A stretch of 64,000 nucleotides of DNA from Fibrobacter sp. UWEL (GTDB taxonomy: Bacteria > Fibrobacterota > Fibrobacteria > Fibrobacterales > Fibrobacteraceae): NCBI RefSeq assembly GCF_900142535.1, contig NZ_FRBE01000018.1, positions 1-64,000 on the forward strand, given 5' to 3'. A program made the translations under genes and the position numbers. The notes under the pieces were generated by a model that did not search any database, was not told where the DNA came from, and saw only the letters and a list, made by a program, of their open reading frames with translations. Shown in pieces: positions 26,777 to 35,686 of this stretch; positions within the stretch are counted from its first letter, which is position 1, and each line of letters starts with the position of its first letter.

Positions 26777-26928
26777 TAATCATGCCGATGTAAATCGGCA
26801 TCCGCTTGATAAGCTTGGGTTGTTTGTCAGGAAAAACAACATCCCATACAACAAAAAGGTCCCCGCAGCTCGCTGCGGGGATCTTCTTGTTGGTTTTTCT
26901 GAGAGAATCTATGATCTAGAGATCGCCA
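26777..26928. terminator. Two hairpins between convergent enzyme genes
   Basis: ATGCCGAT-GTAA-ATCGGCAT (26782-26801) lies just behind the GH95 gene. GTCCCCGCAGC-TC-GCTGCGGGGATC (26859-26882) with T-rich sequence follows and probably terminates from both sides. Confidence 0.75.
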
Positions 26929-28431
26929 TTACTGCATTTCGAAGGAGTAGAGGAACGGCCAGCCGATAGAAGCGTCACCGTAGTCATGGCCGCCACCCTG
27001 CTTGGTGCAGAGAACAACCTTGGAGCCTTCCTTACAGTTGGAGTATTCCTGGCAACCATCCTTGTTGGTGGTGGGAGAACCGGTACAACCGTTCTTGTCT
27101 GCCCAGAACTTGAAGTTCTTTTCGGCGCCAAGGAAGTTCAGACCGTCGTTGAAGCCACTGTCGCCACCCTGGTAACGGCAAACGTTATCGTTGGTGCCGC
27201 GGAACATGATGATAGGAACTGCACGTACCGGAGCGCAGCTTGCGCTGTTCACGGTGTTCAAGTCCATAGCTGCGGGAGCCACTGCAGTGAAGACGTCAGA
27301 CATGTTACATGCAACGTGGTTGCTCATGCCGCCGCCCATGGAGAAGCCTGCTGCGTAGACGCGCTTGGTGTCGATGCAGGTCAATTCTTCAACCTTCTTG
27401 ATCATTTCACGAGAGAACTTGATGTCATCATCGTAAGAGCAGCAAGGACCAACGTTCCAGCCCGGGCCCATGGTCTTGGTGGTGCCCTGCGGGTACAGAG
27501 AAATGCCGCCCAGTGCATCGGAGTAGGTCTTGTAGCCGGAAGAGTTCATGTGGCTAGCAGACTGACCGCCAATGGGGTGGTAGTCCACAACCAGAGGAAC
27601 CGGCTTGTCGCCCTTGTATGCTGCGGGGACGCGCATAATGAAGGTGCGTTCCTTGCCATCGACGGTCACGCTCATGTTGTGTTCGCCGGATTTATAAGTC
27701 TTGCCTACGCAGCTGACGGTTTCAGGAACCTTGCTGGAGCTAGAGGCAACCTGTGCTGCGCTGGAGCTAGATTCAACCTTCTTGCTAGAGCTAGAAGCGG
27801 GAGTGGGGATAGTGCTGCTGGATGCCGGGTTGAACGGGACATTTGCAACTTCCATAACGACCTTAACGCCGGTTTCGTGTTCTGCAGTTGCCTGGTAAGT
27901 CTTATTGGTGTAGCCAGTCTTAGCAAACTGCAGCATGGGGAGAGCTTCACCTTCCTTCATCAGGGCGCTCATGACCACGCCCTTGTCGGAAAGCACGTAA
28001 TTTTCAATTCTGCTGTTGGAAGTCACGCGGAGAACCATCATCTTCTGAGAGTACTTGCTGAGATCCAACTGAATGTTAGTGGAAATCTGGTCCTGGAAAA
28101 CGACCTTGCCAAGTGCGTCCATCAGGGAAACCTTCAAATCCTTGCCATTTGCGTTGGCAATGTTCAGGAAATTACCTTGCTTCTGGACAGAAACTGCGCC
28201 GGAAGCTGCGACACCGAAGTTTCCGATGGCGTCGGTTTCGTTAGAAAGGCTGAATGCGCCGTCTGCGCCGCTAGTTGTTTCGAATCCGCCGTAGTTGAAG
28301 GTATTGATATTGACATCAGCGATGCCCTTGTTGTCAGTACCTACGACGTTGCCGCTAACACTCCAGCCGAAGGCTGCAGAGGAAAGCATGGCGACTGCGC
28401 TAACTGTTCCCAAAACATGAGGGAATTTCAT
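26929..28431 (-). CDS. Secreted CE1-like esterase (feruloyl or acetylxylan esterase)
   Basis: 500 residues; AAGGAGTGTATTCT precedes the ATG and the signal peptide ends ...SSAAFG. The esterase domain (about 255-500) has the alpha/beta-hydrolase triad: Ser in GFSMGGG, Asp in FRGTNDNVCRY and His in GGGHDYG. It resembles CE1/PHB-depolymerase-like esterases that free ferulate or acetate from xylan. Several Cys pairs (GPCCSYDDD, LTCID, CTGSP) suit an extracellular protein. The N-terminal half holds a carboxypeptidase-regulatory-like beta domain and a segment LKVSLMDALGKVVFQDQIST...LRVTSNSR that resembles the tail of the other enzymes, here placed before a Ser-rich linker (PASSSSKKVESSSSAAQVAS) instead of at the end. 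Confidence 0.85.
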   Translation of the reverse strand: MKFPHVLGTVSAVAMLSSAAFGWSVSGNVVGTDNKGIADVNINTFNYGGFETTSGADGAFSLSNETDAIGNFGVAASGAVSVQKQGNFLNIANANGKDLKVSLMDALGKVVFQDQISTNIQLDLSKYSQKMMVLRVTSNSRIENYVLSDKGVVMSALMKEGEALPMLQFAKTGYTNKTYQATAEHETGVKVVMEVANVPFNPASSSTIPTPASSSSKKVESSSSAAQVASSSSKVPETVSCVGKTYKSGEHNMSVTVDGKERTFIMRVPAAYKGDKPVPLVVDYHPIGGQSASHMNSSGYKTYSDALGGISLYPQGTTKTMGPGWNVGPCCSYDDDIKFSREMIKKVEELTCIDTKRVYAAGFSMGGGMSNHVACNMSDVFTAVAPAAMDLNTVNSASCAPVRAVPIIMFRGTNDNVCRYQGGDSGFNDGLNFLGAEKNFKFWADKNGCTGSPTTNKDGCQEYSNCKEGSKVVLCTKQGGGHDYGDASIGWPFLYSFEMQ

Positions 28432-28666
28432 AGAATACACTCCTTTTTTTGTTGCAATATTTCCAAACATTGAAACATCCTACTCAAAAAATTAATTCCA
28501 AGCTGGAATAATTAGACTAGTGTGAAAAACACTTTCCGTTTGCAAAATACTAACGAGTTTTTGTTTACATACGCGGGATGTTGTAGAAAGTATCCATGGG
28601 CGATCTTGATAAAAGTGGCGAAATTTTGCTAAAAACGCCATTTTATTGCGAGTGTTGTTATGCTTA
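28432..28666. other. Divergent control region of esterase and xylanase
   Basis: No gene seen. ATTCCA-AGC-TGGAAT (28495-28509) has the same 6-3-6 geometry as the hemicellulase operators but other half-sites, and lies 64 bases upstream of the esterase start. The rest is AT-rich. Confidence 0.5.
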
Positions 28667-28681
28667 TGGACATTTTATCCA
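28667..28681. promoter_or_regulatory. Hemicellulase operator, first GH10 gene
   Basis: TGGACA-TTT-TATCCA ending 99 bases before the start. The surrounding 20 bases (TTATGGACATTTTATCCATG) are identical before the second GH10 gene. Confidence 0.72.
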
Positions 28682-28780
28682 TGGAAACTGCTTTTCGGTG
28701 CGAAATATTCCAACCCGTACGAAATAGATTACGTGATGGTTGGAAAAATCAATCCAATAAACAAAAATAAGGATGTGGAT

Positions 28781-30700
28781 ATGAAAAAGATTAAAAAGTC
28801 TGTAGCTGCAGCTCTCGCTCTTGCCGCTGCATGCGCAGTACCGTCTTTCGCTGGCCCGGGTCTCGCCGATGGCGCAGCAAAGTTCGTCGGTAACATTACT
28901 CAGTCTAATACTGCTCCCGGTCCCAACGACACTTACACCAAGTTGTGGAACCAGGCCACTGCAGAAAACGGCTGTAAGTGGGGCTCCATCGAAGGCAGCC
29001 GCGGTAACTATAACTGGGCTGGTTGTGACGCTGCCTATAACTGGGCTAAGAACAATGGTGGCCACTTCAAGTTCCATGCTCTCCTTTGGGGTTCCCAGTA
29101 TCCCAGCTGGCTCGAAAGCTTGAGTGTTGATGATACTAAGAAAGCTGTTGTAGCATGGTTTGATGCTGTTAAGAAGCATTATCCTGATCTGGAAATGATC
29201 GACGTGGCAAACGAAGCTATCCGTACCGGTAACGGCCAGTATCATTCTAACTATACCAAGACCAAGCTTATTCAGGCTTTGGGTGGCGATAATAATGACT
29301 ACGCCTTCCTTACTACCGCTTTCAAGATGGCCCGTGAACGTTGGCCCAAGGCAATCCTGATTTATAACGACTATAATACCATTCAGTGGAATGTGGATCA
29401 GGGTATCGACCTGATCAATACCATCAGAAAGAATGGTGCTCCTATTGATGGTTACGGCCTTCAGGCTCACGACTTGATGAGCCAGGGCGGTGGCGCTAAT
29501 GGTACTGGTGGCGGTGGTGCTTGCCTTGCTTACAGCACCTTTAAGTCTACCATGGAAAAGATCCATAGCAAGACCAACAATTTCCCGATTTTCATCTCTG
29601 AATACGACATTCCCACTACGGATGATGGCATTCAGGAACAGTGCATTAAGGAACAGTTCACCTACTGGTTTGAAGACCCGTATGTAGCCGGCATCACTTT
29701 CTGGGGCTATATCTATGGTCAGACCTGGCTCAACTGTAATAACACTGCAAATGGTTGCTCCGGCCTTATCAAGAACGGTCAGGACCGTAAGGCTATGACC
29801 TGGCTGAGAAACTATCTCGCATCCAACAAGGGTGTAAACACCACCGGCCTCATTGGTGGCGAACCTGTTGAACCGGAACCGCAGACTCCGTATGGTGGCA
29901 AGGTTGCCTCTATTCCGGGTAAGATTGAAGCTGAAAACTTCGACGTTCCGGGCGTAGGCGTTAACGAAGATGGTTCCTCCAATGCTTCTTACAGCGTTGC
30001 AAACGGCGGTAACGGCGACTCTAACTACCGCGATGGCGAATCTCCCAACCTCTACAAGGGTGGCACTGGTGTCGTTATTGGTTACAACAATACCGACAAC
30101 TGGTACGAATACACTGTAGAAGTTGCAAAGGCTGGTGATTACACCATTATCGCTTCTGTAGCATCTCAGGATGGTGGCGAAATGAGCATCTCCATGGACG
30201 GCAAGTCTGTTGGTTCCATTACCGTTCCCAGCACCGGTGACTACAAGACTTTCCAGGATGCTTCTACCAAGGTTACCCTGGCTGCAGGTAAGCACATCAT
30301 GCGTGTTACCGTGACTAAGGAATACTTTGATATCGACTACCTGAACATCGTTGAAGGTTCCGTCGAACCGACCCCGGCATCTTCTGCAAGCGTTGAACCT
30401 GTTCCGGCATCTTCTGCAAGTGTTGAACCGACCCCGGCATCCAGCGCTAGCACGACTCCTGTTGCCGAATCCTCTTCTGGCACTGATGCTATCGGTCAGA
30501 GCCTCCAGCTGGAATTCGATACCCGTCAGGACTTCGATATCTTCGATATGCAGGGCCAGTTCATGGGTCGCCTCAGCGGCTATAGCTTTGACGAAGCCAT
30601 CTTCACTGTCCAGAATGGTAGCGTCAAGTTCGCTAAGGGTGTCTACTACATCCGTAACCGCGGCACCGGCACCATGCTGAACTTCCGCATCGTCAAGTAA
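28781..30700 (+). CDS. Secreted GH10 endo-xylanase with CBM6, first of tandem pair
   Basis: 639 residues with signal peptide (MKKIKKSVAAALALAAACAV, cleavage near PSFA). The GH10 TIM barrel (25-365) carries acid/base Glu145 in DVANEAI and nucleophile Glu274 in FISEYDI, with WGSQYPSWL and YNDYN family motifs. It cleaves beta-1,4-xylan internally. A CBM6 module (about 370-525, SIPGKIEAENFDVPG, GYNNTDNWYEYTVEV, FDIDYLNIV) is followed by a linker of repeated EPTPASSASV units (528-565) and the shared tail (FDIFDMQGQFMGRLSGYSFD...GVYYIRN). F. succinogenes is known for xylanases of exactly this build in a clustered locus. The start is placed at the signal peptide; a longer frame exists upstream. Confidence 0.94.
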   Translation: MKKIKKSVAAALALAAACAVPSFAGPGLADGAAKFVGNITQSNTAPGPNDTYTKLWNQATAENGCKWGSIEGSRGNYNWAGCDAAYNWAKNNGGHFKFHALLWGSQYPSWLESLSVDDTKKAVVAWFDAVKKHYPDLEMIDVANEAIRTGNGQYHSNYTKTKLIQALGGDNNDYAFLTTAFKMARERWPKAILIYNDYNTIQWNVDQGIDLINTIRKNGAPIDGYGLQAHDLMSQGGGANGTGGGGACLAYSTFKSTMEKIHSKTNNFPIFISEYDIPTTDDGIQEQCIKEQFTYWFEDPYVAGITFWGYIYGQTWLNCNNTANGCSGLIKNGQDRKAMTWLRNYLASNKGVNTTGLIGGEPVEPEPQTPYGGKVASIPGKIEAENFDVPGVGVNEDGSSNASYSVANGGNGDSNYRDGESPNLYKGGTGVVIGYNNTDNWYEYTVEVAKAGDYTIIASVASQDGGEMSISMDGKSVGSITVPSTGDYKTFQDASTKVTLAAGKHIMRVTVTKEYFDIDYLNIVEGSVEPTPASSASVEPVPASSASVEPTPASSASTTPVAESSSGTDAIGQSLQLEFDTRQDFDIFDMQGQFMGRLSGYSFDEAIFTVQNGSVKFAKGVYYIRNRGTGTMLNFRIVK

Positions 30701-30734
30701 TCTTGCCGTAGCGCAGCTCTCTCTTAATGGAAAT

Positions 30735-30763
30735 GCCCCCGGATCTATTCCGGGGGTTTTCTT
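30735..30763 (+). terminator. Terminator
   Basis: CCCCCGG-ATCTATT-CCGGGGG followed by TTTTC. It touches the operator of the next gene, so the two xylanase genes are separate transcription units. Confidence 0.85.
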
Positions 30764-30764
30764 A

Positions 30765-30779
30765 TGGACATTTTATCCA
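30765..30779. promoter_or_regulatory. Hemicellulase operator, second GH10 gene
   Basis: TGGACA-TTT-TATCCA ending 89 bases before the start, identical to the element of the first GH10 gene. Confidence 0.72.
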
Positions 30780-30868
30780 TGGAAAGTGAATTTACCCCTG
30801 TTATTATTATTCCAATAGGAAATAGTTTAATGAATGGTGAATATGGGAACAACAAAAGGATTAGGGTT

Positions 30869-32659
30869 ATGAAAAAGTCTCTTACAGCACTCGCTTTCGC
30901 AACTGCATGCGCAGTTCCGTCTTTCGCTGGCCCCGGTTTGGCTGATGGTGCAGCCAAGTTCGTGGGTAACATTACCACAAATGGCCAGGTTCGTTCCGAT
31001 TTCGGTACCTACTGGAACCAGATTACCGCTGAAAATGAATGTAAATGGGCATCTATCGAAGGTTCTCGCGGTAATTATAACTTTACCGGCTGTAAAAACG
31101 CCTATAACTGGGCCAAGAACAATGGTGGACACTTCAAGTTCCACGCTCTGGTCTGGGGTTCCCAGTATCCTAGCTGGCTCGGCAACCTGAGCGAAGCCGA
31201 TACCAAGACCGCTATTACCAACTGGTTTGACGCCGTCCAGAAGCAGTTCCCCGATCTGGAAATGATCGACGTGGTGAACGAAGCTATCCGTACCGGCAAC
31301 AACTCTTATCATTCCGGCTATACCAATACCAAGATTATCCAAGCTCTGGGTGGCGACAACAATGGTGACTACACCTTCGTGACTACCGCCTTTAAGATGG
31401 CTCGTGAACGTTGGCCGGAAGCAATCCTGATTTATAACGACTATAATACTGTCCAGTGGCAGAAGAACGAAGGTATCCAGCTGATCCAGACCATCAAGAA
31501 GAATGGTGCTCCGGTGGATGGCTACGGCCTTCAGGCTCACGACATGATGACCCAGGGTGGTGGTGCAGGTGGTACTGGTGGTAGCGGCGGCTGCTTGAAC
31601 ATTAACACCCTCAAGGGCGTTATTGAAGAAATTTGGACAAAGACCGAAACCCCCATGTTCATTTCTGAATATGACATCGGTACTGACGACGATAATACCC
31701 AGAAGCAGTGCTACTCCGAACAGATTTCCTACTTCATGGAAAATGAACATGTGGCTGGCATTACCCTGTGGGGCTACATCTACGGTTCTACCTGGACTAC
31801 CAACGGTAACTCTGGTATCATCAAGAATGGCAATGACCGTCCCGCAATGACCTGGCTCAAGGAATATCTGTCCAAGAACAAGGGCGTCAATACTACTGGC
31901 CTTGCTGGTGGCGAAGTCCGCGATCCTGAACCTCAGACTCCGTATGGTGGCACTGCAGCTTCCATTCCGGGTAAGATCGAAGCAGAAAACTATGACGTTC
32001 CGGGTTACGGCTCCGGCAATAACTCCTACAGTGTTGCTAGCAGCGGCAATGGTAACTCTGACTACCGTAAGGATACCAGCCCGAACCTCTACAAGGGTGG
32101 TACTGGCGTCGTGATTGGCTACAACAACACTGACAACTGGTACGAATACACCGTCGATGTCAAGGAAACTGGCTCCTATACCATGTATGCAGCTGTTGCT
32201 TCTGCAGGTGGTGGCGCATTTACCCTCTCTATCGATGGTAAGGCTATTACCGAAAGTATCGCAGTTCCCGCAGCAAAGTCCGGTACCGACACTTATGACG
32301 AATACGAAAAGGTTTCCGCTGACGTGAACCTGACCGCTGGTCAGCACATCCTGCGCCTCACTGTGGATAAGCAGTACTTTGATATTGACTACATAACCTT
32401 CGTTGCCAAGGGCGAAAAGGACCCCGAACCTATCGATGGTGATGACGCTATCGGTCAGACGATCCAGCTCGGTGCAGAAGTGAAGGCCGACTACGACGTG
32501 TTCGATATGCAGGGCCAGTTCATGGGCCGCCTCAGCGCCTATAACTTCGGCGAAGCCATCAGCACCGTCCAGAATGGTAACATCAAGTTCGCTAAGGGCG
32601 TCTACTTCGTCCGCAACCGTACCAACGGAAAGATGCAGAACTTCCGCATCGTCAAGTAA
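30869..32659 (+). CDS. Secreted GH10 endo-xylanase with CBM6, second of tandem pair
   Basis: 596 residues, clearly a duplicate of the upstream xylanase: the same signal peptide end (CAVPSFAGPGLADGAAKFVG), GH10 barrel with Glu138 in DVVNEAI and Glu267 in FISEYDI, CBM6 (IPGKIEAENYDVPG, GYNNTDNWYEYTVDV, FDIDYITFV) and tail (YDVFDMQGQFMGRLSAYNFG...GVYFVRN). It lacks the long Pro-Ala-Ser linker, and its loop near residue 235 is GGGAGGTGGSGG. The second half of its CBM6 (AAVASAGGGAFTLSIDGKAI, with AVPAAKSG) is closer to that of the GH43 enzyme than to its own twin, suggesting exchange between modules. Its product spectrum may differ slightly. Confidence 0.94.
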   Translation: MKKSLTALAFATACAVPSFAGPGLADGAAKFVGNITTNGQVRSDFGTYWNQITAENECKWASIEGSRGNYNFTGCKNAYNWAKNNGGHFKFHALVWGSQYPSWLGNLSEADTKTAITNWFDAVQKQFPDLEMIDVVNEAIRTGNNSYHSGYTNTKIIQALGGDNNGDYTFVTTAFKMARERWPEAILIYNDYNTVQWQKNEGIQLIQTIKKNGAPVDGYGLQAHDMMTQGGGAGGTGGSGGCLNINTLKGVIEEIWTKTETPMFISEYDIGTDDDNTQKQCYSEQISYFMENEHVAGITLWGYIYGSTWTTNGNSGIIKNGNDRPAMTWLKEYLSKNKGVNTTGLAGGEVRDPEPQTPYGGTAASIPGKIEAENYDVPGYGSGNNSYSVASSGNGNSDYRKDTSPNLYKGGTGVVIGYNNTDNWYEYTVDVKETGSYTMYAAVASAGGGAFTLSIDGKAITESIAVPAAKSGTDTYDEYEKVSADVNLTAGQHILRLTVDKQYFDIDYITFVAKGEKDPEPIDGDDAIGQTIQLGAEVKADYDVFDMQGQFMGRLSAYNFGEAISTVQNGNIKFAKGVYFVRNRTNGKMQNFRIVK

Positions 32660-32683
32660 AGATCCTAATCCAAAACACCAAAC

Positions 32684-32722
32684 AAAGGGCTCCGTGGCAC
32701 CCGCTGCGGAGTCTTTTTTTTA
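32684..32722 (+). terminator. Terminator
   Basis: GGCTCCG...CGGAGTC with a T-run, closing the hemicellulase block. Confidence 0.8.
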
Positions 32723-32851
32723 TGAGTCCGCAGGCGGTATAGTCCAGAAATATGTCTAAAATGCTATGTGAATTATATGGATTATTATAATTAGTAGAAT
32801 GATAAAGCCCTAAACTACGGACTTTTTTATAAAAAACAGACTTTTTTACCC

Positions 32852-32880
32852 TTGCGGGGCTTGTATTTTTCTTCTAAATT
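32852..32880 (+). promoter_or_regulatory. Promoter of rplM-rpsI
   Basis: TTGCGG and TAAATT separated by 17 bases, 57 bases before the rplM start. Confidence 0.55.
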
Positions 32881-32936
32881 TAGCCCAGCAATTTCACGGA
32901 GCAAGTCGCTCCGGAATAACTTATCAAAGGATTTAC

Positions 32937-33365
32937 ATGAAGACCATTACGGTAAACCCGAAGAACGTCGAACGCAAGTGGAAGCTTGTGGACGCCGCTA
33001 ACAAGCCGATGGGCCGCGTTGCAACTGAAGTTGCTCGTATCCTCATGGGCAAGAACAAGGCCATCTTCTCCCCGAACGTCGACACTGGCGACTTCGTGGT
33101 TGTGATCAATGCAGAAAAGGTTGCAGTTACTGGCAACAAGATGCTGAAGAAGGAATACTTCCACCACACCGGTATGATCTCTGGTGAACGTTGGATCAAC
33201 TTCGCAGACCTCCTTGCTAAGCACCCGACCGCACCGCTCGAAGCAGCTATCTGGGGCATGCTCCCTCACAGCGCTCTCGGTCACAAGATGATCAAGAAAC
33301 TCAAAATCTATGCCGGTGCAGAACATCCGCACGCAGCACAGAAACTCGAAGTCGTAGACTTGTAA
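32937..33365 (+). CDS. rplM: 50S ribosomal protein L13
   Basis: 142 residues, the usual length. Recognised by KWKLVDAANKPMGRVATEVA at the N-terminus, DFVVVINAEKVAVTGNK, EYFHHTGMISG and the conserved WGMLPHSALGHKMIKKLKIY. L13 binds 23S rRNA early in large-subunit assembly. It is followed 21 bases later by rpsI, the standard bacterial pairing, with GGAGG in between. AAAGGA precedes the ATG. Confidence 0.98.
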   Translation: MKTITVNPKNVERKWKLVDAANKPMGRVATEVARILMGKNKAIFSPNVDTGDFVVVINAEKVAVTGNKMLKKEYFHHTGMISGERWINFADLLAKHPTAPLEAAIWGMLPHSALGHKMIKKLKIYAGAEHPHAAQKLEVVDL

Positions 33366-33386
33366 TTTAGAACGGAGGATACCTCT

Positions 33387-33791
33387 ATCGCTACCGCAAA
33401 GAATAAGAAGATCTACCGCGGCACTGGCCGTCGTAAGAACGCTATTGCTGCTGTGATCCTGAAGCCGGGTTCCGGCAAGCGCACTATCAATGGTCGTGAT
33501 TTTAAGGATTACTTCCACTCTGAAGTGCAGAACATGATCGCCAACCTTCCGTTTGCCATCCTCGGCAACGCAGAAGAATGGGACGTCGAAGTTACCGCTC
33601 GTGGCGGTGGCATCGCCGGCCAGATGGGCGCTGTCCGTCTTGGCATTGCACGCGCTCTCGTCGCTAACGACGCAGAAGTCAAGCCCGCCCTCAAGAAGGA
33701 AGGCCTCATGACTCGTGACGCTCGTGCCGTTGAACGTAAGAAGTTCGGCCGTAAGAAGGCTCGTAAGAACTTCCAGTTCTCCAAGCGCTAA
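33387..33791 (+). CDS. rpsI: 30S ribosomal protein S9, apparent ATC start
   Basis: The protein reads (I)ATAKNKKIYRGTGRRKNA onward to GGGIAGQMGAVRLGIARAL and the invariant C-terminus KKARKNFQFSKR, 134 residues, which is normal. The conserved GTGRRK motif lies before the first GTG, so that GTG (33453) cannot be the start. Upstream in frame there is no ATG, GTG or TTG back to the rplM stop. The ribosome binding site CGGAGG is eight bases before ATC, ideal spacing, and the next codons (GCT ACC GCA) look like a normal S9 N-terminus after Met. Either ATC initiates or the base is a sequence error for ATG. Confidence 0.93.
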   Translation: MATAKNKKIYRGTGRRKNAIAAVILKPGSGKRTINGRDFKDYFHSEVQNMIANLPFAILGNAEEWDVEVTARGGGIAGQMGAVRLGIARALVANDAEVKPALKKEGLMTRDARAVERKKFGRKKARKNFQFSKR

Positions 33792-33811
33792 TCGATCATT
33801 CGATTTTCAAG

Positions 33812-33846
33812 GAAAAGCTCTCGCCTCGGCGAGGGCTTTTTCTTTT
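33812..33846 (+). terminator. Terminator
   Basis: AAAAGCTCTCGCC-TC-GGCGAGGGCTTTTTCTTTT behind rpsI. Confidence 0.88.
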
Positions 33847-33869
33847 TTATGCTCCTTTGCGTTAGTTCT

Positions 33870-34043
33870 TTGACCTTTATCCTTTAAACTTTAATCTTTA
33901 TTTGCTAAATTTCCCCCCGCTCGGGCAATTACGCCCTGGCATAATTCAATCACCAGTCTCGTAAGAGCCGCTTCGGTGGTACCAAGGTACTTTGCGGCTT
34001 AATTACAGGCTGGGTAGTAACAACCGAAAAAAGGAATAACATT
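33870..34043 (+). promoter_or_regulatory. rpsB leader, possible autoregulatory hairpin
   Basis: A likely promoter (TTGACC at 33871, AT-rich -10 region) is followed by a leader with AGCCGC (33967) pairing with GCGGCT (33994) around GGTACCAAGGTACC-like inner sequence. S2 represses its own mRNA in several bacteria through such a leader; that this one does is inference. Confidence 0.4.
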
Positions 34044-34778
34044 ATGGCAAATCTGCCTTCCGTTGAAGACCTGCTTGCTGCAGGTTCCCACTTTGGTCAC
34101 CAGACTCAGCGTTGGAATCCGAAGATGAAGCCCTACATCTTGGCTGAAAAGAACGGCATCTACGTTCTTAACCTGTCCAAGACCCGCGACCTCCTCGAAG
34201 TTGCTGCCGCTGCTGCAAAGAAGATCTCCGAATCCGGTAAGACCGTTCTTTTCGTTGGTACCAAGCCGACCGCTCGTCAGTGCGTTCTGGATGCAGCAGC
34301 TGCTTGCAACCAGTTCTCCGTTACCAACCGTTGGTTGGGCGGTATGCTGACCAACTTCCAGACCGTTCGTAAGTCCATCAAGAAGATTGACAAGATCGAC
34401 GCTATGGAACAGGACGGCACTTTCCAGGTCCTCGGTAAGAAGGAAGTCCTGGACAAGACTCGCGAACGCGCCAAGCTCCTCGAAGTGTTCGGTGGCATCC
34501 GCGAAATGGTGAACCTTCCGGGCCTCCTGGTCGTGACCGACCTCGCTCACGAAAAGATCGCCGTTGCTGAAGCACGTCGTCTTCACATTCCTATCATCGG
34601 CATTTGCGATACTAACGTAGACCCGACCCTCGTTGACTACCCGATTCCGGCTAACGACGACGCTGTCAAGTCTCTGAAGCTCATCGTTGACTACATCGCT
34701 GGCAACGTTGCTCCTCGCTCTGTCGAAAAGAAGTCCAAGGAAGAAATCAAGAAGTTTGATAACGGTGAGGACAAGTAA
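34044..34778 (+). CDS. rpsB: 30S ribosomal protein S2
   Basis: 244 residues. Family hallmarks are LLAAGSHFGHQTQRWNPKMK, NGIYVLNLSKT, VLFVGTKPTARQ, NRWLGGMLTNFQTV and DTNVDPTLVDYPIPANDDAV. First gene of a canonical rpsB-tsf-pyrH-frr-uppS-cdsA group linking translation, nucleotide and envelope synthesis. AAGGAATAAC precedes the ATG. The stop is two bases before the tsf start. Confidence 0.98.
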   Translation: MANLPSVEDLLAAGSHFGHQTQRWNPKMKPYILAEKNGIYVLNLSKTRDLLEVAAAAAKKISESGKTVLFVGTKPTARQCVLDAAAACNQFSVTNRWLGGMLTNFQTVRKSIKKIDKIDAMEQDGTFQVLGKKEVLDKTRERAKLLEVFGGIREMVNLPGLLVVTDLAHEKIAVAEARRLHIPIIGICDTNVDPTLVDYPIPANDDAVKSLKLIVDYIAGNVAPRSVEKKSKEEIKKFDNGEDK

Positions 34779-34780
34779 TC

Positions 34781-35677
34781 ATGGCCGCTATTACCGCTTC
34801 TCTCGTAAATGAACTCCGTCAGAAGACTGGCGTTGGCATGATGCAGTGCAAGAAGGCACTGACCGAAACCGACGGTGATCTGGACAAGGCAATCGAACTC
34901 CTCCGTAAGCAGGGTGCTGCTGTTGCTGCAAAGCGCGCAGACAAGGCTGCCAAGGAAGGTCGTATCTACTTGATCGAAACCGCTGATAAGGCTGCTGCAT
35001 TCGAACTCTCCTGCGAAACTGAACCTGTTTCCAACAACGACGACTTCGTCGCTCTCGCAGCTATGGCTGTGAAGGCTGTTGAAACTCAGGCTATCTCTTC
35101 CGTTGAAGACCTGAAGGCTGCTTCTGTTGATGGCAAGAAGATTAACGACGTTCTCCAGGACGTTCTCGTTAAGATTCAGGAAAACATCGACTTCCGCAAG
35201 TATGCAGAAATCAAGAAGTCTGCAAACTCCGTGTTCGGTGTTTACAGCCACATGAAGGGCAAGATCGGTGTGATCACCGAACTCGCTTTCGAAGGCGCTG
35301 CCGACGAAGCTGCTCTCAAGGCTGCTGCTAAGGACATCGCTATGCAGGCCGCTGCTTTCGCTCCGGTTGCACTGAACGATGCTGCAGTTCCTGCTGAAAC
35401 TATCGAAAAGGAACGCGAAATTGCTCGCGCCCAGATCGAAGCTCAGGCTCAGGCAACTGGTAAGCAGACCAAGCCGGAATTCGTTGAACGTCAGCTTGAT
35501 GGCCGCGTTGCTAAGGTCCTCAAGGAAATCGTTCTCGAAGACCAGGAATTCTTCATGTCCGAAAAGAACCCGAAGAAGCTGGCTGTCAAGGACTACCTCC
35601 AGGAAGTCGTTGCTAAGCAGCTCGGTCTCTCTTCTCTGAAGGTCGTGAACTTCATCCGCTTCGAACGCGGTAACTAA
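34781..35677 (+). CDS. tsf: Elongation factor Ts
   Basis: 298 residues. The N-terminal UBA-like part ITASLVNELRQKTGVGMMQC and KKALTETDGDLDKAIELLRK is diagnostic, and the core has the dimerisation and EF-Tu contact segments (FELSCETEPVSNNDDFVALA, IAMQAAAFAPVAL). It recycles EF-Tu by exchanging GDP for GTP. Co-transcribed with rpsB. Confidence 0.98.
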   Translation: MAAITASLVNELRQKTGVGMMQCKKALTETDGDLDKAIELLRKQGAAVAAKRADKAAKEGRIYLIETADKAAAFELSCETEPVSNNDDFVALAAMAVKAVETQAISSVEDLKAASVDGKKINDVLQDVLVKIQENIDFRKYAEIKKSANSVFGVYSHMKGKIGVITELAFEGAADEAALKAAAKDIAMQAAAFAPVALNDAAVPAETIEKEREIARAQIEAQAQATGKQTKPEFVERQLDGRVAKVLKEIVLEDQEFFMSEKNPKKLAVKDYLQEVVAKQLGLSSLKVVNFIRFERGN

Positions 35678-35686
35678 TTCGCTTTT

